Origin: Aphis gossypii
Lineage: Eukaryota > Arthropoda > Insecta > Hemiptera > Aphididae
NCBI RefSeq assembly: GCF_020184175.1
Contig: NC_065531.1
Location: 4,361,213-4,425,212 of the forward strand
Direction of reading: 5' to 3'
Length of the DNA: 64,000 nucleotides
A program made the translations under genes and the position numbers. This document shows, piece by piece, positions 1 to 11,284 of this stretch (position 1 is its first letter; each line of letters begins with the position of its first letter). The notes under the pieces are model-generated. The model was not told where the DNA came from, made no database searches, and saw nothing but the letters and a program-made list of their open reading frames with translations.

Positions 1-910
1 TATGGGGTATGGCATTTAAATGTTTTTATACTTAAATCATACAAAGTCATAAATATGATAAAAAAATATTACAGTGTAAGAAAAGTAAAATATTTACATG
101 TGTGTGCTGCGTGGAAAAATAATTAAAAACATTGAAAACATAGGTACCTACCTATTAATGACTATTACTACGTACATTATAAACTATCATCAGTTGTCAT
201 GTTGACACATAATTTTCTACAGGATAAGTCGCTAAGACAAAATAATAATTTATTTTATCATGACTATCAATACGTATATTAACTATCTTAAAATCGATGA
301 TTATTACTTTAACAAAAATTAACAAAATTTTGGTGAATTATAAATATATTAGGTATAATATTATAATATAAATATTAATACTATTTAAATTTTTAAAAAT
401 AAAAACTTATATGTAAAAACTATCTAAATTAATATAAATATTGAAAAACATATTTTACACATAGTATAATAATTATGTCTACACATGTATGTATATATTA
501 CGATGTTTATGTCACTTAAAAAATTCTTAATTAATTAAAGTTAAGCCCGGTACCTATCCTGGAATATTGGATTTAATTTAGTTACAAAAAAGGTTTTAAC
601 ATTTTGTGAAAATGTCCTATCAATCAAATTATTTTGAGGGTTACAGAGTGCTGGGGTAAGGTCACTCCAAATCCTTAATTAAAGTATGGAATACCGAACT
701 TCCTTGTAAGTTACAAAAAAAAGTTTCCATGGTGACATTTCGTTAAATAATGATTACATAATCTTGTGAAATTTTTGTATGAAAACCTAACCTAACTTGG
801 GATGCTGGAGTGACGGACCTCGAATAAAGTATATTACCTACTACGAAAACAATCACAATAGTTACGATAGTTTAATTATTGAAGTTAAATAATAGTAATC
901 ACCAACTTAC
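1..910. other. AT-rich non-coding stretch
   Basis: No exon, RNA gene or clear repeat was recognised. A short CCTAACCTAAC word at 786-796 matches two units of the insect telomeric repeat but is too short to call a telomeric tract. If the microexon gene continues beyond this edge, this is its intron downstream of the exon at 911-955. Confidence 0.5.
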
Positions 911-955
911 TTATTTTAAGCTGTAAAGCATACTTAAAATCCATTGGTTTTATTT
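911..955 (-). CDS. Microexon, 45-nt type (IKPMDFKYALQLKI)
   Basis: On the minus strand this reads ...tttag then a 45-nt open segment then gtaagt. With 2 leading and 1 trailing split-codon bases it encodes IKPMDFKYALQLKI, matching the 45-nt exon pattern (hydrophobic at 1 and 4, LK near the end). It is the last exon seen before the window edge. Phase 1 on both sides, like its neighbours. Confidence 0.62.
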
Positions 956-1247
956 CTAAAATTATTATAAATAATAATTTATGTTTACTAAATAAATTGA
1001 GTATTGTATTTTGCTTGAATTTCAAACAATAACCAAACATTAAAACTACTGCTAACAATATAAATATAAATAAAATACAATAATAGTAATATGTTACAAA
1101 TTATGTACATCTCTTTAAACGTAATTCGTACTAATTTGTTTATTTTTAATTAAGTTATTAAATTAATTTTAGAAATTAAAACCTTATAGTGAGTGATGGT
1201 TAAAATATAACCAATGATATTATAATTGATAACAGAAATGTCTATTC

Positions 1248-1566
1248 CAGCGGTTTTTAAACTTTTTTTTTGCGTAGATACCACTTAGCCACTTAGGTAT
1301 CTTATTAATTAGTCGCGTACCACTAATAAATAAAAATAGAACGATCCAAGGTTAGGTATTTAGTTAAATACATTTATTTTAGACAATAAGGTAATAAAAT
1401 ACTTCAATATAATTGTTTTTATTTATAATTTTTTTTTTTTTTAAATAAGATATGTATTAAATAGATACCTAATAAATTTTCAATGAGATCAGAATCAAAT
1501 ATTTGTTTTTTATTTTCCGTTCTACCATCACGCGGCATTCTGCGTACCACAGTTTGAAAACCGTTA
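1248..1566. mobile_element. hAT-like MITE
   Basis: Starts CAGCGGTTTTTAAACTTTT and ends AGTTTGAAAACCGTTA, an imperfect terminal inverted repeat of the hAT type. It is flanked by an 8-bp near-duplication, gtctattc at 1240-1247 and ctctattc at 1567-1574 (7 of 8 match). It contains no coding sequence. It lies in a microexon-gene intron. Confidence 0.75.
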
Positions 1567-1749
1567 CTCTATTCTATAATAAATTTTAATGTCAAAAAAC
1601 AAATAGGGTAAAGAAATGAAGACTGTATAAACTGATGGAATCACTCGTTGGAGCATTTTAATATTTTTGTTTAAGTAAAATTCTGAGGAATGTTAATATT
1701 TTTTGATAAAGCAAATACCTACTCATCATACATAGATAGAATAACTTAC

Positions 1750-1806
1750 CTAATTCCTGCATCCTGATTACATAATTCATATACGTTTCACATTGTTCAA
1801 TGTAAG
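1750..1806 (-). CDS. Microexon, 57-nt type (YIEQCETYMNYVIRMQEL)
   Basis: Bounded on the minus strand by aattttag and gtaagt. The phase 1-1 reading is YIEQCETYMNYVIRMQEL, a close match to the 57-nt exon motif (ETY..Y..RM.E). It carries one of only two cysteines noticed in the model. Length and phase equal those of the exons at 18463 and 45870. Confidence 0.78.
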
Positions 1807-2460
1807 CTAAAATTTGAAATTGAACCTTGATTTATTCCGTATTTAAAAATATTAAAAGCGTTTGTTCGTTTGTATACAAAATATTATAATATAATTAAAT
1901 AAATAATAAGTTCATTTATTTTGGACTAAATTTTCGTTCTAACGAATTGATCCGGTATCTACTAATATAGCGTAGGTACCAATCAAAGTAATAATTATGT
2001 CATATGTGATATTAATGATAACAACATCTATATTTGGTATGAAATATGTTTATAGGGTTTCCATAACGTAAATTTTTAAAATAACGGAATAATCATTTTT
2101 ATATCAAATTTGTAAACGTGATTACAAATTCAAATCAAATTTTATTTTGCCAATCACTTAAAAACAGACAATGCTTAGTAATGAATCTTACAACCATATC
2201 GTCTCTTAATTCACAATTGAAGATTCGAATTCGAAAACTACATCACACAAAATCTTTAATTACCGATCTAGGACAAATGGATGTGGCTGTTTGGGTGCGC
2301 GTACATTTGGGCGCGAGGAGCTGAGAACAAAATTATATTTATTCAATTTTTACTTTTACATATCGAAATCGATAAAGTTTATTATTATTATTATTCCATT
2401 ACCATAACCATTTTATTTTATGGTGCAATATCATCAAGTCTATTATTAAGAAAAGTAGTA
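1807..2460. other. Intron-like AT-rich stretch
   Basis: AT-rich with no supportable exon or transposon end. Two short open frames on the plus strand near 2118-2466 show no recognisable motif and look like chance openings. Confidence 0.4.
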
Positions 2461-2650
2461 AGATGAAAACGAAATGGAATTCAAGCATCACCAAATGCAC
2501 CACAAGACTTATTAATCTTAGATATATCTGATTCCTTAAAAGTTTACTCCACATTAGCAGGTACGGCTGAACCATTTTTACTAGACGATTATGAACCAGG
2601 CGTGAAGCATATTTTAATTTTTGAAAAAAACCATAACTTAAATATTTTAT
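2461..2650 (+). pseudogene. Degenerate coding-like fragment, unknown (probably transposon-derived)
   Basis: The plus strand reads as an open, compositionally protein-like stretch containing PNAPQDLLILDISDSLKVYS and, a few residues on, TAEPFLLDDYEPG. I do not recognise the family. It has no start, ends in AT-rich sequence and lies beside a palindromic element, so a fragment of a mobile-element protein is the likeliest source. Confidence 0.35.
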
Positions 2651-2898
2651 AAAATTCAAAAGTTTGGTACTATAATGGAAAATTTAAAATTTCTTCAGCT
2701 GTTTTTGTGATACTTGCTTAAGTTTTGGGAAGTGTGCAGTGTATACCCATTTATATACATTTTATTACCCAACATACAAGAAAAAACTTTCACTCATTTA
2801 TTTAAAAAAATAACCATTTAAATCAATTAAAGCCTGGATTAAAGCCGACTTTAATATCTTGTGATTTTGAACACGCAATATTAAAATACGAGTATAAT

Positions 2899-3340
2899 CA
2901 CAAAAAAAACCCTTCGTAAACTTCGTGTAAAAATGGCTAAGTAAAAAAAATATTAGATCTTTAAGCACTATAAAGATGTGATATCATGAATTAATGCTAA
3001 GTATATTGAATTTAAGTAAACGTATTTTGTTTCAATAATTTATTTACTTTGCGAGGAATTATTTAGAATAGTATATAAATATTAATAATAATATGTTTTA
3101 AATAATAATAAGTTATATTGTAATAGTTCTTCGCCATTTTATTATATTATTCATCACACTTTGTTTCTTTTAAGAAATAATTCCTCGCCAAGTAAATAAA
3201 TTATTGAAACAAAATACGTTTACTTAAATTCAATATACTTAGCATTAATTCATGATATCACATCTTTATAGTGCTTAAAGATCTAATATTTTTTTTACTT
3301 AGCCATTTTTACACGAAGTTTACGAAGGGTTTTTTTTGTG
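2899..3340. repeat. Near-perfect palindrome (166-bp arms, about 110-bp loop)
   Basis: The arm at 2899-3064 (beginning CACAAAAAAAACCCTTCG) recurs as its reverse complement at 3175-3340. By eye the arms have equal length and differ at about one position (ctttgcgagg against cttggcgagg). The loop is 3065-3174. This is a fold-back or MITE-like element; no clear target duplication was found. Near-identity of the arms implies recent origin or arm-to-arm gene conversion. Confidence 0.85.
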
Positions 3341-4335
3341 ATATCACTAATTTTTATCATCATTGCAAATGCAAATAATAATAATGATAATGTATCTATA
3401 TTTTTATCTTTAATTTTATCTAAATAATATTATAATATCTATAATGACTATAATTGTTTTAGTTTTTTTTTCTAGAATTATTATATACACGTCTTTTTCA
3501 TCTTTCTTTATTTTATTTATTTTTATTTTTTTTATATTTGGCCGGTCGGCACGACAACGCGAGAAGCGGCCGCCGCGATTCCAGATTTCAATATAATTTT
3601 TCATTAAAAATGTTTCACGTTTCCTTTAATAACTTAATTTCTAACTGTACGATTTTTATGATTTTTACAAAAGGATCATCTGCATAATTTCCCTCATGTT
3701 TTGCAATTTACTAGGTATAAATTGATTCAGTAGATAATTAATTATCTCATCTGACAAAAAACACCGAAATTTACATGGTTTTAATGGGAAACTCCTGCTT
3801 CGAGATAATATACACTGTCGTGCCACCGCTTTTATTTTTTTTACTTAGCTCGCGCTACGACCGTGGCGCTGGATAAATAATTAACTGAATATCCCAATAC
3901 TGAAATGTATGGTTGTCTTCATTATTTTTCCAAAAATTTTAATAAAAAATTATGTATCATATTATTGAAATAATGCTGATTTTTCAAACTTAGTGAAAAT
4001 GGTTGCAGCAATGACATCAATCTAAATTAATAATATTGATTTGACCATTGAATTGTTGTTGAAACACTTACCAGATGAATTACAACCATTACTAGATAAG
4101 TTTGAAGATATTTAAGTTGGACGAATTAATGGAAACGGAAGAAGTTGTAGATTATCTTCATTTTCGTTTAATACTTGGAGTATGTATAATAGAACTTTTA
4201 ATAAAAAAAAACGGAGTCAACAATCGCTCTAAAGCTGTCAACAGAAGACTAAACATGAAGATCAATAATAATCATCATAATTATCAAGTTTGTGGTCTTT
4301 AAGAACATGTCTTTAAAAAGTCCAAGCAGGTATAA
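3341..4335. other. AT-rich intron stretch with decayed coding scraps
   Basis: No exon with matching splice sites was found. A GC-rich island at about 3540-3590 and weak coding-like runs (minus strand at 3660-3760, reading INYLLNQFIPSKLQNMREIM; plus strand at 4030-4110) look like fragments of mobile-element genes. None has a start, stop and motif good enough to name. Confidence 0.35.
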
Positions 4336-4514
4336 TCTGTTCAGAATGAGATCGTACCTCAACAGCTTATTTGTGAGCATGGGCGCGGTTTCGTTCCGGA
4401 GCTCTAGCGTCACGAGCTTTATTAGAATTATTGTCTCACTATACTTGGGGGAAGAGTCTAACCATCGGTGATGAAAACTGGTGGCGGCCGAGGTACGATC
4501 TCAATCTGAACAGA
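4336..4514. mobile_element. MITE with 25-bp terminal inverted repeats
   Basis: The left end TCTGTTCAGAATGAGATCG and the right end CGATCTCAATCTGAACAGA form an inverted repeat of about 25 bp with one mismatch (4336-4360 and 4490-4514). The 179-bp element is GC-richer than its surroundings and has no coding sequence. Flanks share GTATA only weakly, so the target-duplication length and superfamily are undetermined. Confidence 0.7.
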
Positions 4515-6715
4515 GTATAGAGACCTTTATAATAGCCAATTAGCAGCAGGAAGCATTTTCTCTAAAAAATAAAAATATAATTTTGATGTTGATAAGAGGA
4601 TTTAAAAAATCGTTAAAAATTATGAAAAATTGGAATTTTGTCATTTGAAAAAAGGATAGCCCGAAATATTTCTGTAGAGTAACAATTAAATTTTTAATTA
4701 ATATATTTTTAGCAAAATTTTTAATTTATACAAACATTTAAATGAAATGTATGTTTATAAACTATAATATTTTATAATAATATTCTACTGTATAATTAAA
4801 TTGTTATACATTGTCATAGATATAAATTATGTAAAAGTAAAAGAATTTATCAATATAAATTTGTCTCGTGTTCAAGCGGCCACATCCATTTTTCCCTGTT
4901 TACGAAATTCATCAATTAATACAAGTATCTATTAATAACAATACCAGTTATGAATGTATTATCTCTAAAATTACCAGAAACCTAAAAAAAACTTGTATGC
5001 TACTAACACACATAATCAATATATCTCTTTACTTATCTTATTCCCCATCTTATTAGAAATATGCTACAGTTATTCTTATAAACAAGCCAAAAAAAAAAAA
5101 AAAAATGACTGAATCAACATCACACAAGCAGACCAATAATTCTCTTACCTCAAATCTTAAAAATGTTTGAATAAGTATTAATTAAACAAAATATACATTC
5201 AATTATTATTTAAAAATTTCAAATATTAATAGAAATTCATTATGGTTTGCACAGAAAGCACTCAATCACACATCATACATATTGACTCGCATATAAAATA
5301 GCAAAATATCTTAAAAGAAAATAACATTGAACATGTACCAAGCTTTTAATTACGTATAGTCCAGTCTACTTTCTAAAATAAAATAGATCCTACTTTGTGT
5401 TTTTTAGTAATTAAATTTTATTTTACTGAACATACTTATATAATTCGGGTTTATATTATCAATATAGTTTCAATATAAGCAAAAAGCTGGTAAACTTCAA
5501 TGAGCAATAATAGTTTATATTTTTTTAAATATTTACTCAATTTTTAATTACTCCCTCATTGCAGATTATGCTGATGATGAACCAATTTCATCCTCTTATA
5601 ATATATTTATGGGATCACTACTAATAAATTAAAACCTGTCTGTAAATTTAAATAACCTGTCCAATTATTGTTTATAAAACGGCATGTCAACCAAATCTAC
5701 AAACTATAATCATAATCTATTATAGGACTTATACTATTTATAACATCTTGAATAAATTTTATGATAACTGTAACTCGTGAATCACGATAATAATAATTAT
5801 TGAACGACTAACATCGAATAGTTTCAATATTTAATCGTCGCTTGTATTTTTTAGAGCCGCATATTTGTGACTTTGAGTGTATATTGTATTAGGATAAAAT
5901 GTGAGATAATGTATAGATAATAAATTTAAAAAATATATTTTAAATATTTAAATTTAAATTTTGTACAATTAGTTTATTATCAAACATTATTGATTTACTC
6001 TTCTAGATTTAGAGCAATTTTGTGTACCGTTAAATCTTTAATTATCTAAATTTACCAAGTATCATGCAAACTAAATTAAATATTTACAAGCTCCATATCA
6101 AGCCCATATATAGATGTATGGGGCATCCAAATGTGAAGTTCTACCAAAAAGGAATCTAACTAAAAAATATCCAAAACATTCCGGTCAAAAATTCTGTATA
6201 ATTACAGAATCTTCTAAGTATTTTATAAACCATATTACCCATTTCGATCTCTATATGTAACGGTAGAACTAACAGCCACCTGTCTATATCGTTGCTACCA
6301 CTCCTTACATCTAAATCCCCATAATCTACTTGTAAGTATGTTAATGGTTAGCAGTATGCTTACGATTTCTTCGTCATAAAAAGAAAAATGTACAGTGATT
6401 TAAAAGTAAAAATATGTCACTTTATGTCATTTTACCAAGTGACTCTTTTTTTCAAGTATTTGTATAAACAAATTCAAAATTAACAAAAATGTACTGATCG
6501 TTCAATCAAATAATGTGCTGATTGTATACAACCATTTAAGAAAAAAAATAGCATTCATAACACCTCATTATTATAGCACGTTGGAATCAAAGTACAGTTA
6601 ACTAGACTGGCGTCCATTTATAAAAAAATAAAATAGTTATCTAACACAGCACACTAAATTACATTGTAAATGTTTGATAATTCAAAAATAAAACTATATT
6701 AATGATAATATGTAC
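4515..6715. other. AT-rich intron stretch, nothing recognised
   Basis: No exon of the microexon type, RNA gene or terminal inverted repeat was found by eye. A poly(A) run near 5090-5105 is the only simple repeat of note. Confidence 0.4.
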
Positions 6716-6760
6716 TTCTTTTTAAATCGTTGAATTCTTCTTCGTCTAATCCATTGAGTG
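6716..6760 (-). CDS. Possible microexon, 45-nt type (LNGLDEEEFNDLKR)
   Basis: Phase 1-1 reading LNGLDEEEFNDLKR fits the 45-nt exon pattern (L at 1, L at 4, F at 9, LK at 12-13). The acceptor is tttttcaag (AAG rather than CAG or TAG) and the donor gtacat is weak. The length and peptide fit argue for a real exon; the splice sites argue for caution or decay. Confidence 0.45.
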
Positions 6761-7984
6761 CTTGAAAAATAGACAATTAGTTAATTAAGTTTAATGGAAA
6801 AGTAAGTTAATTCCATTATTCTATACACTTTTTCAACTAGGTATAGTTAAAGTTAAGTTAGGATCTCTTATAATAATATTAAAACTAATTGAATTAGAGT
6901 ATAAATTAGTTCCTGGGTTTCTAACTAGACTAATTCTAATTTATTCTATTAATAAATTTCTAACTTTAATTAGTTAGAAGTTAAAAGTTAATTATTTTTA
7001 GCTTAACATTTAAAATTAAAATTTCGTTTGTTTAAATGTGAAGTTTTACTTTTATACTAAATTAATAATAAATTAAGTAGATACCTATTGACTATTTTCA
7101 TTAATAATAGCCGTGACTTACATTACAAAAAATATAAGATATCGATAAAAATTAATTGATAAGAAATTTATCTTCTATTTCGAAATATAAAACATAAATT
7201 ATTAGATACCTAATAAATCTAGTGGAGTGGACACTCGGTAATTTTAAATAATACGAAATATTAAGATTTTTTCAGTACCTACAAAATGTACCAATTACTT
7301 TTTGTTTTTAACTTGTTAGAATAGATAATATCTTGTTCATAGATAACGTTGTACATTATGAATTAAAACCAATTAGTTAGCTTCCAGCTTTAAATAAGCT
7401 TAATGAAAACATCAAGCAGAAATATTTAAACGATTTTGATATAAATAGAAATTATATTATATTAAATAATTAATTACCAAGCATAAACATTCTTTGTTTG
7501 TAGTGTGGAAAAGTTTCAAATACGATTGGCATTCCTAAAAATTTATAAATGTCGCATTATGTATTGCATGTTATATTCTTTTTAAGTTTTAGTTAAAAGT
7601 TTACTAATTTATTTCACTGATTATATATCCAAGAATACATTAGGCTACTGGCTTACCGAAACTAAATAATATTTTCACAGAACAATTTTAATTTTATCCA
7701 GATAGTATTCATATTATATGTATTATAATTGTAGGTATATTATTCGTATAGTACAAATACACTAAATACCAAAGATAACAACTTACTTGTTGACAACGAT
7801 ATTGTAACTACTAAATATAAATACATAAAATATTTAAAACAATAAATCAAATGGTCATAATACATTTTTTTAAATAAATAGGTACATATATTATTATAGA
7901 AACAACAGTGATTTAGATCAGTTTAAATTCAATAATACTAAACACTAATATTATTTGAGGTGATTTTAGATTTGAAAAACTTAC

Positions 7985-8047
7985 TTATATTATCGTTGTT
8001 TGTTGAACGTCTAATTTCACTATAATCTAAATTGAATTCTGGATAAT
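7985..8047 (-). CDS. Microexon, 63 nt (YPEFNLDYSEIRRSTNNDNI)
   Basis: Bounded by tttttttag and gtaagt on the minus strand. It encodes YPEFNLDYSEIRRSTNNDNI in phase 1-1, starting with the YP typical of the longer exon type, with the R after the aromatic block retained. Two codons longer than the usual 57-nt exon. Confidence 0.72.
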
Positions 8048-9116
8048 CTAAAAAAAATGCTTATGATATACAATATTATAATTTATTTTTCCTATTAATT
8101 GTTAGATTTTGAAATAATTCATTGAAGTGACAAAGTTAATATATCAGCTTTAAAATTTTAACGGAGCAATGAATGTATTGATTTTACAACAATATGCATG
8201 CATTTTTTTTTTTGTGTGTAGTTAAAAAAATACTTTGATTTTATTTTTAAAGTGTTGTAAGGTATTAGTGGCTTTATAATGTATACTGGAATGAAGAGAG
8301 CATCCAATGAAGCCACTTCGGCGTGGCTTGTGGCTTCGACACCACTTACGTTTCAGATGTTCCTCGGGGTCACGTGGGTTGTAGAAGGTAGCCAGTTACT
8401 TCACGAATGGATTGCGATGGCTTTGGATGTGAGTTTTGGATCTTGTATAAGGACTCAGGAGTGCTGATGACTTTGGAGACAAGAGAGATAGACGGATCAG
8501 TATGAACAGTGTAATTTGGAATAATATGATTAGAGATTTGCAGAGATACTTTGACTGGAAAGTTTGAATACCTACAATTTATGTTAGAGAATTTGGCTTA
8601 GCCCCACAGGGTTTAGAAGGATTTAATAGTTTAATATTTTGTTTCGGAGATTTTTGTATTAAGGAGAAATCGAAGTTGTCGGAATCTATTATTAAAAATG
8701 AGACGTTTATTGATGATATGAGATGTCTAAAAAGTATTTAAAAATATAATTTAAATTAAACATTACAGAATAGCTTAATGTCTTAGTGATTAATAATATT
8801 CAAATAAATCAATAAATATATAAATCAACTACTATACCTAGTTTCTATAAGGTTCCTTATGACACTAGTAATTTACAACTACACTCTTTGAAGCACATTC
8901 AGTAACAATACTTGGTAACTTATCTGGGCGCCAAATTATATGGAATTAGAACAAAATATCAATTCAACTCAATTCTGAATTCATGACTAAAACTCTACTG
9001 GAAAATAGACTAGACAGTAGGTACTGAAAATTCATTAAACATAATAAAAGATACACAAGGTTATTCACTACTTTCTAGAATACACAAATACACAATTATT
9101 ATAGTTTTTCACTTAC

Positions 9117-9161
9117 ATTTTTTATAATTCTTAAAAGAAGTTTTAGATATTTGTGTTAAAA
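9117..9161 (-). CDS. Microexon, 45-nt type (LTQISKTSFKNYKK)
   Basis: Bounded by cattttag and gtaagt. Phase 1-1 reading LTQISKTSFKNYKK has the L, I, F and YK spacing of the 45-nt exon class. Confidence 0.68.
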
Positions 9162-9582
9162 CTAAAATGAGAGATTAATAAATGATTAAATAGTAATTAA
9201 TTACCTATTTATATAATTATATAGTTTTAATAATTAATGATTCATTATATTCCGTGACACGAAACGTAATCGTATTTCTCCATAAACCGGCCAGTAACAA
9301 TGGATTCATAAACTGCTCCTAGCCGTTTAATCCACTTAGTATTTAAATTATTATTTTAAAGATATTACTCATTTTATAAAAATTTACATTTATGATTTAT
9401 ATTATTATGATTTAATAAACTCCACATTAAATAATATGTGACTACATTAATTTTAAAAAATGCAGCTAAAAGTTTTACGATTATGATGCAAAATAGCCAA
9501 TAAAATCATATTAGTCACCGGTAATTCGCTTATCGTTCATGGATTTTAACACAGGATTATCACATTAATTTAAATAACTTAC

Positions 9583-9639
9583 ATTTTATTTTGTATTCAT
9601 TATAAATATAATCTTTTATCTCAGATTGTTTTGGGAAAA
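9583..9639 (-). CDS. Microexon, 57 nt (FPKQSEIKDYIYNEYKIK)
   Basis: Bounded by atttttcag and gtaagt. Encodes FPKQSEIKDYIYNEYKIK in phase 1-1. It begins FP like the 57-nt class but lacks the RM of the motif. It follows another 57-nt exon, so the strict alternation of exon types is interrupted here. Confidence 0.7.
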
Positions 9640-9855
9640 CTGAAAAATTAAATTTACCATTAGTCTATTACTTTTGTCAAACAAAAAAAAATTACTACGT
9701 ATTTATCAATTATTTTAAGAACTTTTTTTAAAATTATATTATTTGAATATTAATATTTAACTAAGAACTTATTTAAAGTTATTTTCTATTCACTATTAAA
9801 ATCATTTGAGTGGTCGCGTAAAAACATTTTCATTACCTAAGTTAAAAATACTTAC

Positions 9856-9912
9856 AAATATTTTCAATTCGTTCCATGTATTCCAAAAACGTTTCTGACA
9901 TTTTTGGATATA
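9856..9912 (-). CDS. Microexon, 57-nt type (YPKMSETFLEYMERIENI)
   Basis: Bounded by atttttcag and gtaagt. Encodes YPKMSETFLEYMERIENI in phase 1-1, one of the clearest examples of the 57-nt motif (YP...ETF..Y..RIE). Confidence 0.8.
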
Positions 9913-10014
9913 CTGAAAAATTACATTTTACCACTTTAAAATTATTTATATATTCAGTATTTAAGCCATGACCAATAATAAGACTAATATAAGGGAGACC
10001 AAGAGCTTGGCAGA

Positions 10015-10229
10015 CGGTTACCTTGTAACAGACGGTTGCAGGTGGTTAGGGATATCGCTGACACTCAGCGGCAGGTCGTAACACCACTCACACAATATTT
10101 TATATATTAAGCTTATAATACTGTATTCGTGCAAATCTTTATTTTAATAAACATTTAAATTATACTTGAACACCACGACGTATTCATTTCGTACGTTAAT
10201 ATATATATATATATCGATCGGTCGGGACG
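10015..10229 (+). mobile_element. Possible LTR fragment
   Basis: A patch of higher GC with an AATAAA-type signal near 10147 and an end reading GGGACGCAACA stands out from the host sequence. A TGTAACAG at about 10023 could be a start. No target duplication or partner LTR was found, so this is a weak call. Confidence 0.3.
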
Positions 10230-10458
10230 CAACAGTATCTACTATTTACATGCCTTAACTTAATGATAAGAAATCAATGATCCAGGATCAATTGATCCTC
10301 TTCATACAAACAAACGATAACTTATTTTCAAACAGAAATTGATAATTTTTGATTATTCTATTAATTATATTTTATATTTATTAATTATTATAAGCATAAA
10401 TAGAATACAAGAATAAGAAATATGTTACATAGGTACCCAATAAATATTATTAACTTAC

Positions 10459-10497
10459 TTCTTTTTGAAAAAATACGATCGTATACTTTATTGACAA
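10459..10497 (-). CDS. Possible microexon, 39 nt (VNKVYDRIFSKR)
   Basis: Good donor gtaagt but an AAG acceptor (atatttaaag). Phase 1-1 reading VNKVYDRIFSKR. The phase fits; the peptide only loosely resembles the 45-nt class. Confidence 0.42.
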
Positions 10498-10989
10498 CTT
10501 TAAATATATAAACATATATAATGCATCGATATAATAATATATATATATTATATAAACAAAAGCTTAAATAAATTATTTTATCATAAAAAAAAAACATTGA
10601 TACAAACTTTTTGTATCATTAATTATATCTAATTTACTTAAACTCATCACATTAACTTACTTATATTATACTTTTATAATATATATAATAGTAACACATT
10701 AATTTAAACATGAACCCAATAAACTTAAATACCCAACGAGTATACCAGAATTTAATAGTTCAATATTTTAGTTGCTACAAATTGGATATTACTATATTCT
10801 TGAGTCATAAATAGTGGAACAATTCGATAACTGTGTTTTTCCCGAGTATTATTTATTTCGTTATGAAACAAAACTAATATAAGCGCTACCTAGTACGTTT
10901 TTAACTCTGGTTCAATAATATAGGATTTAACTAACTAAATATTACAAAAAAAAAAACATAAATATTATGTAAATTAAATAAATACGTAC

Positions 10990-11037
10990 ATATCCTTTTA
11001 TCAAAACTTTCTTGACTTTCAAATGGTTCAGGAAATT
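10990..11037 (-). CDS. Microexon, 48 nt (FPEPFESQESFDKRI)
   Basis: Bounded by tcttatag and gtacgt. Encodes FPEPFESQESFDKRI in phase 1-1, a three-codon-shorter version of the 57-nt motif (FP...ES...F.KRI). Confidence 0.75.
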
Positions 11038-11284
11038 CTATAAGAAAAAAAAATATGAAATTAGTTGAAATTTTTACGGGTATTGTGAACTATGGGCCCC
11101 GAGCTCTGAACCAAACTGACTTTAATTAGTTTGTTCAATTTCCTCTACTCTAAAGTAGGTTGGTTAGAGTAATCTGGCCTTCCAAATTAATGCTTTAGAG
11201 ATGGGTTAACAGTCCAGTTTTTTAAAAAAGTACTGTTCAAGAACCAAAAGAAATGACTCGAAATAATAGAGCTAAAAAAAAATG

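Noticed and set aside
786..796. CCTAACCTAAC as a telomeric tract
   Set aside because: Two units only; expected by chance in AT-rich DNA of this length.
4066..4100. acttac suggesting a minus-strand donor
   Set aside because: The reading upstream of it contains TAG in the required phase; the plus strand looks like a decayed coding scrap instead.
7785..7815. Possible 24-nt microexon before an acttac (minus strand)
   Set aside because: Phase works (VTISLST) but the acceptor lies in low-complexity AT sequence and the peptide fits neither exon class.
8279..8467. 62-codon plus-strand open frame
   Set aside because: No splice context, domain or upstream coding signal; likely a transposon scrap or chance.
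10650..10690. acttac suggesting a minus-strand donor
   Set aside because: Only a 10-nt open segment to the nearest AG; no exon.
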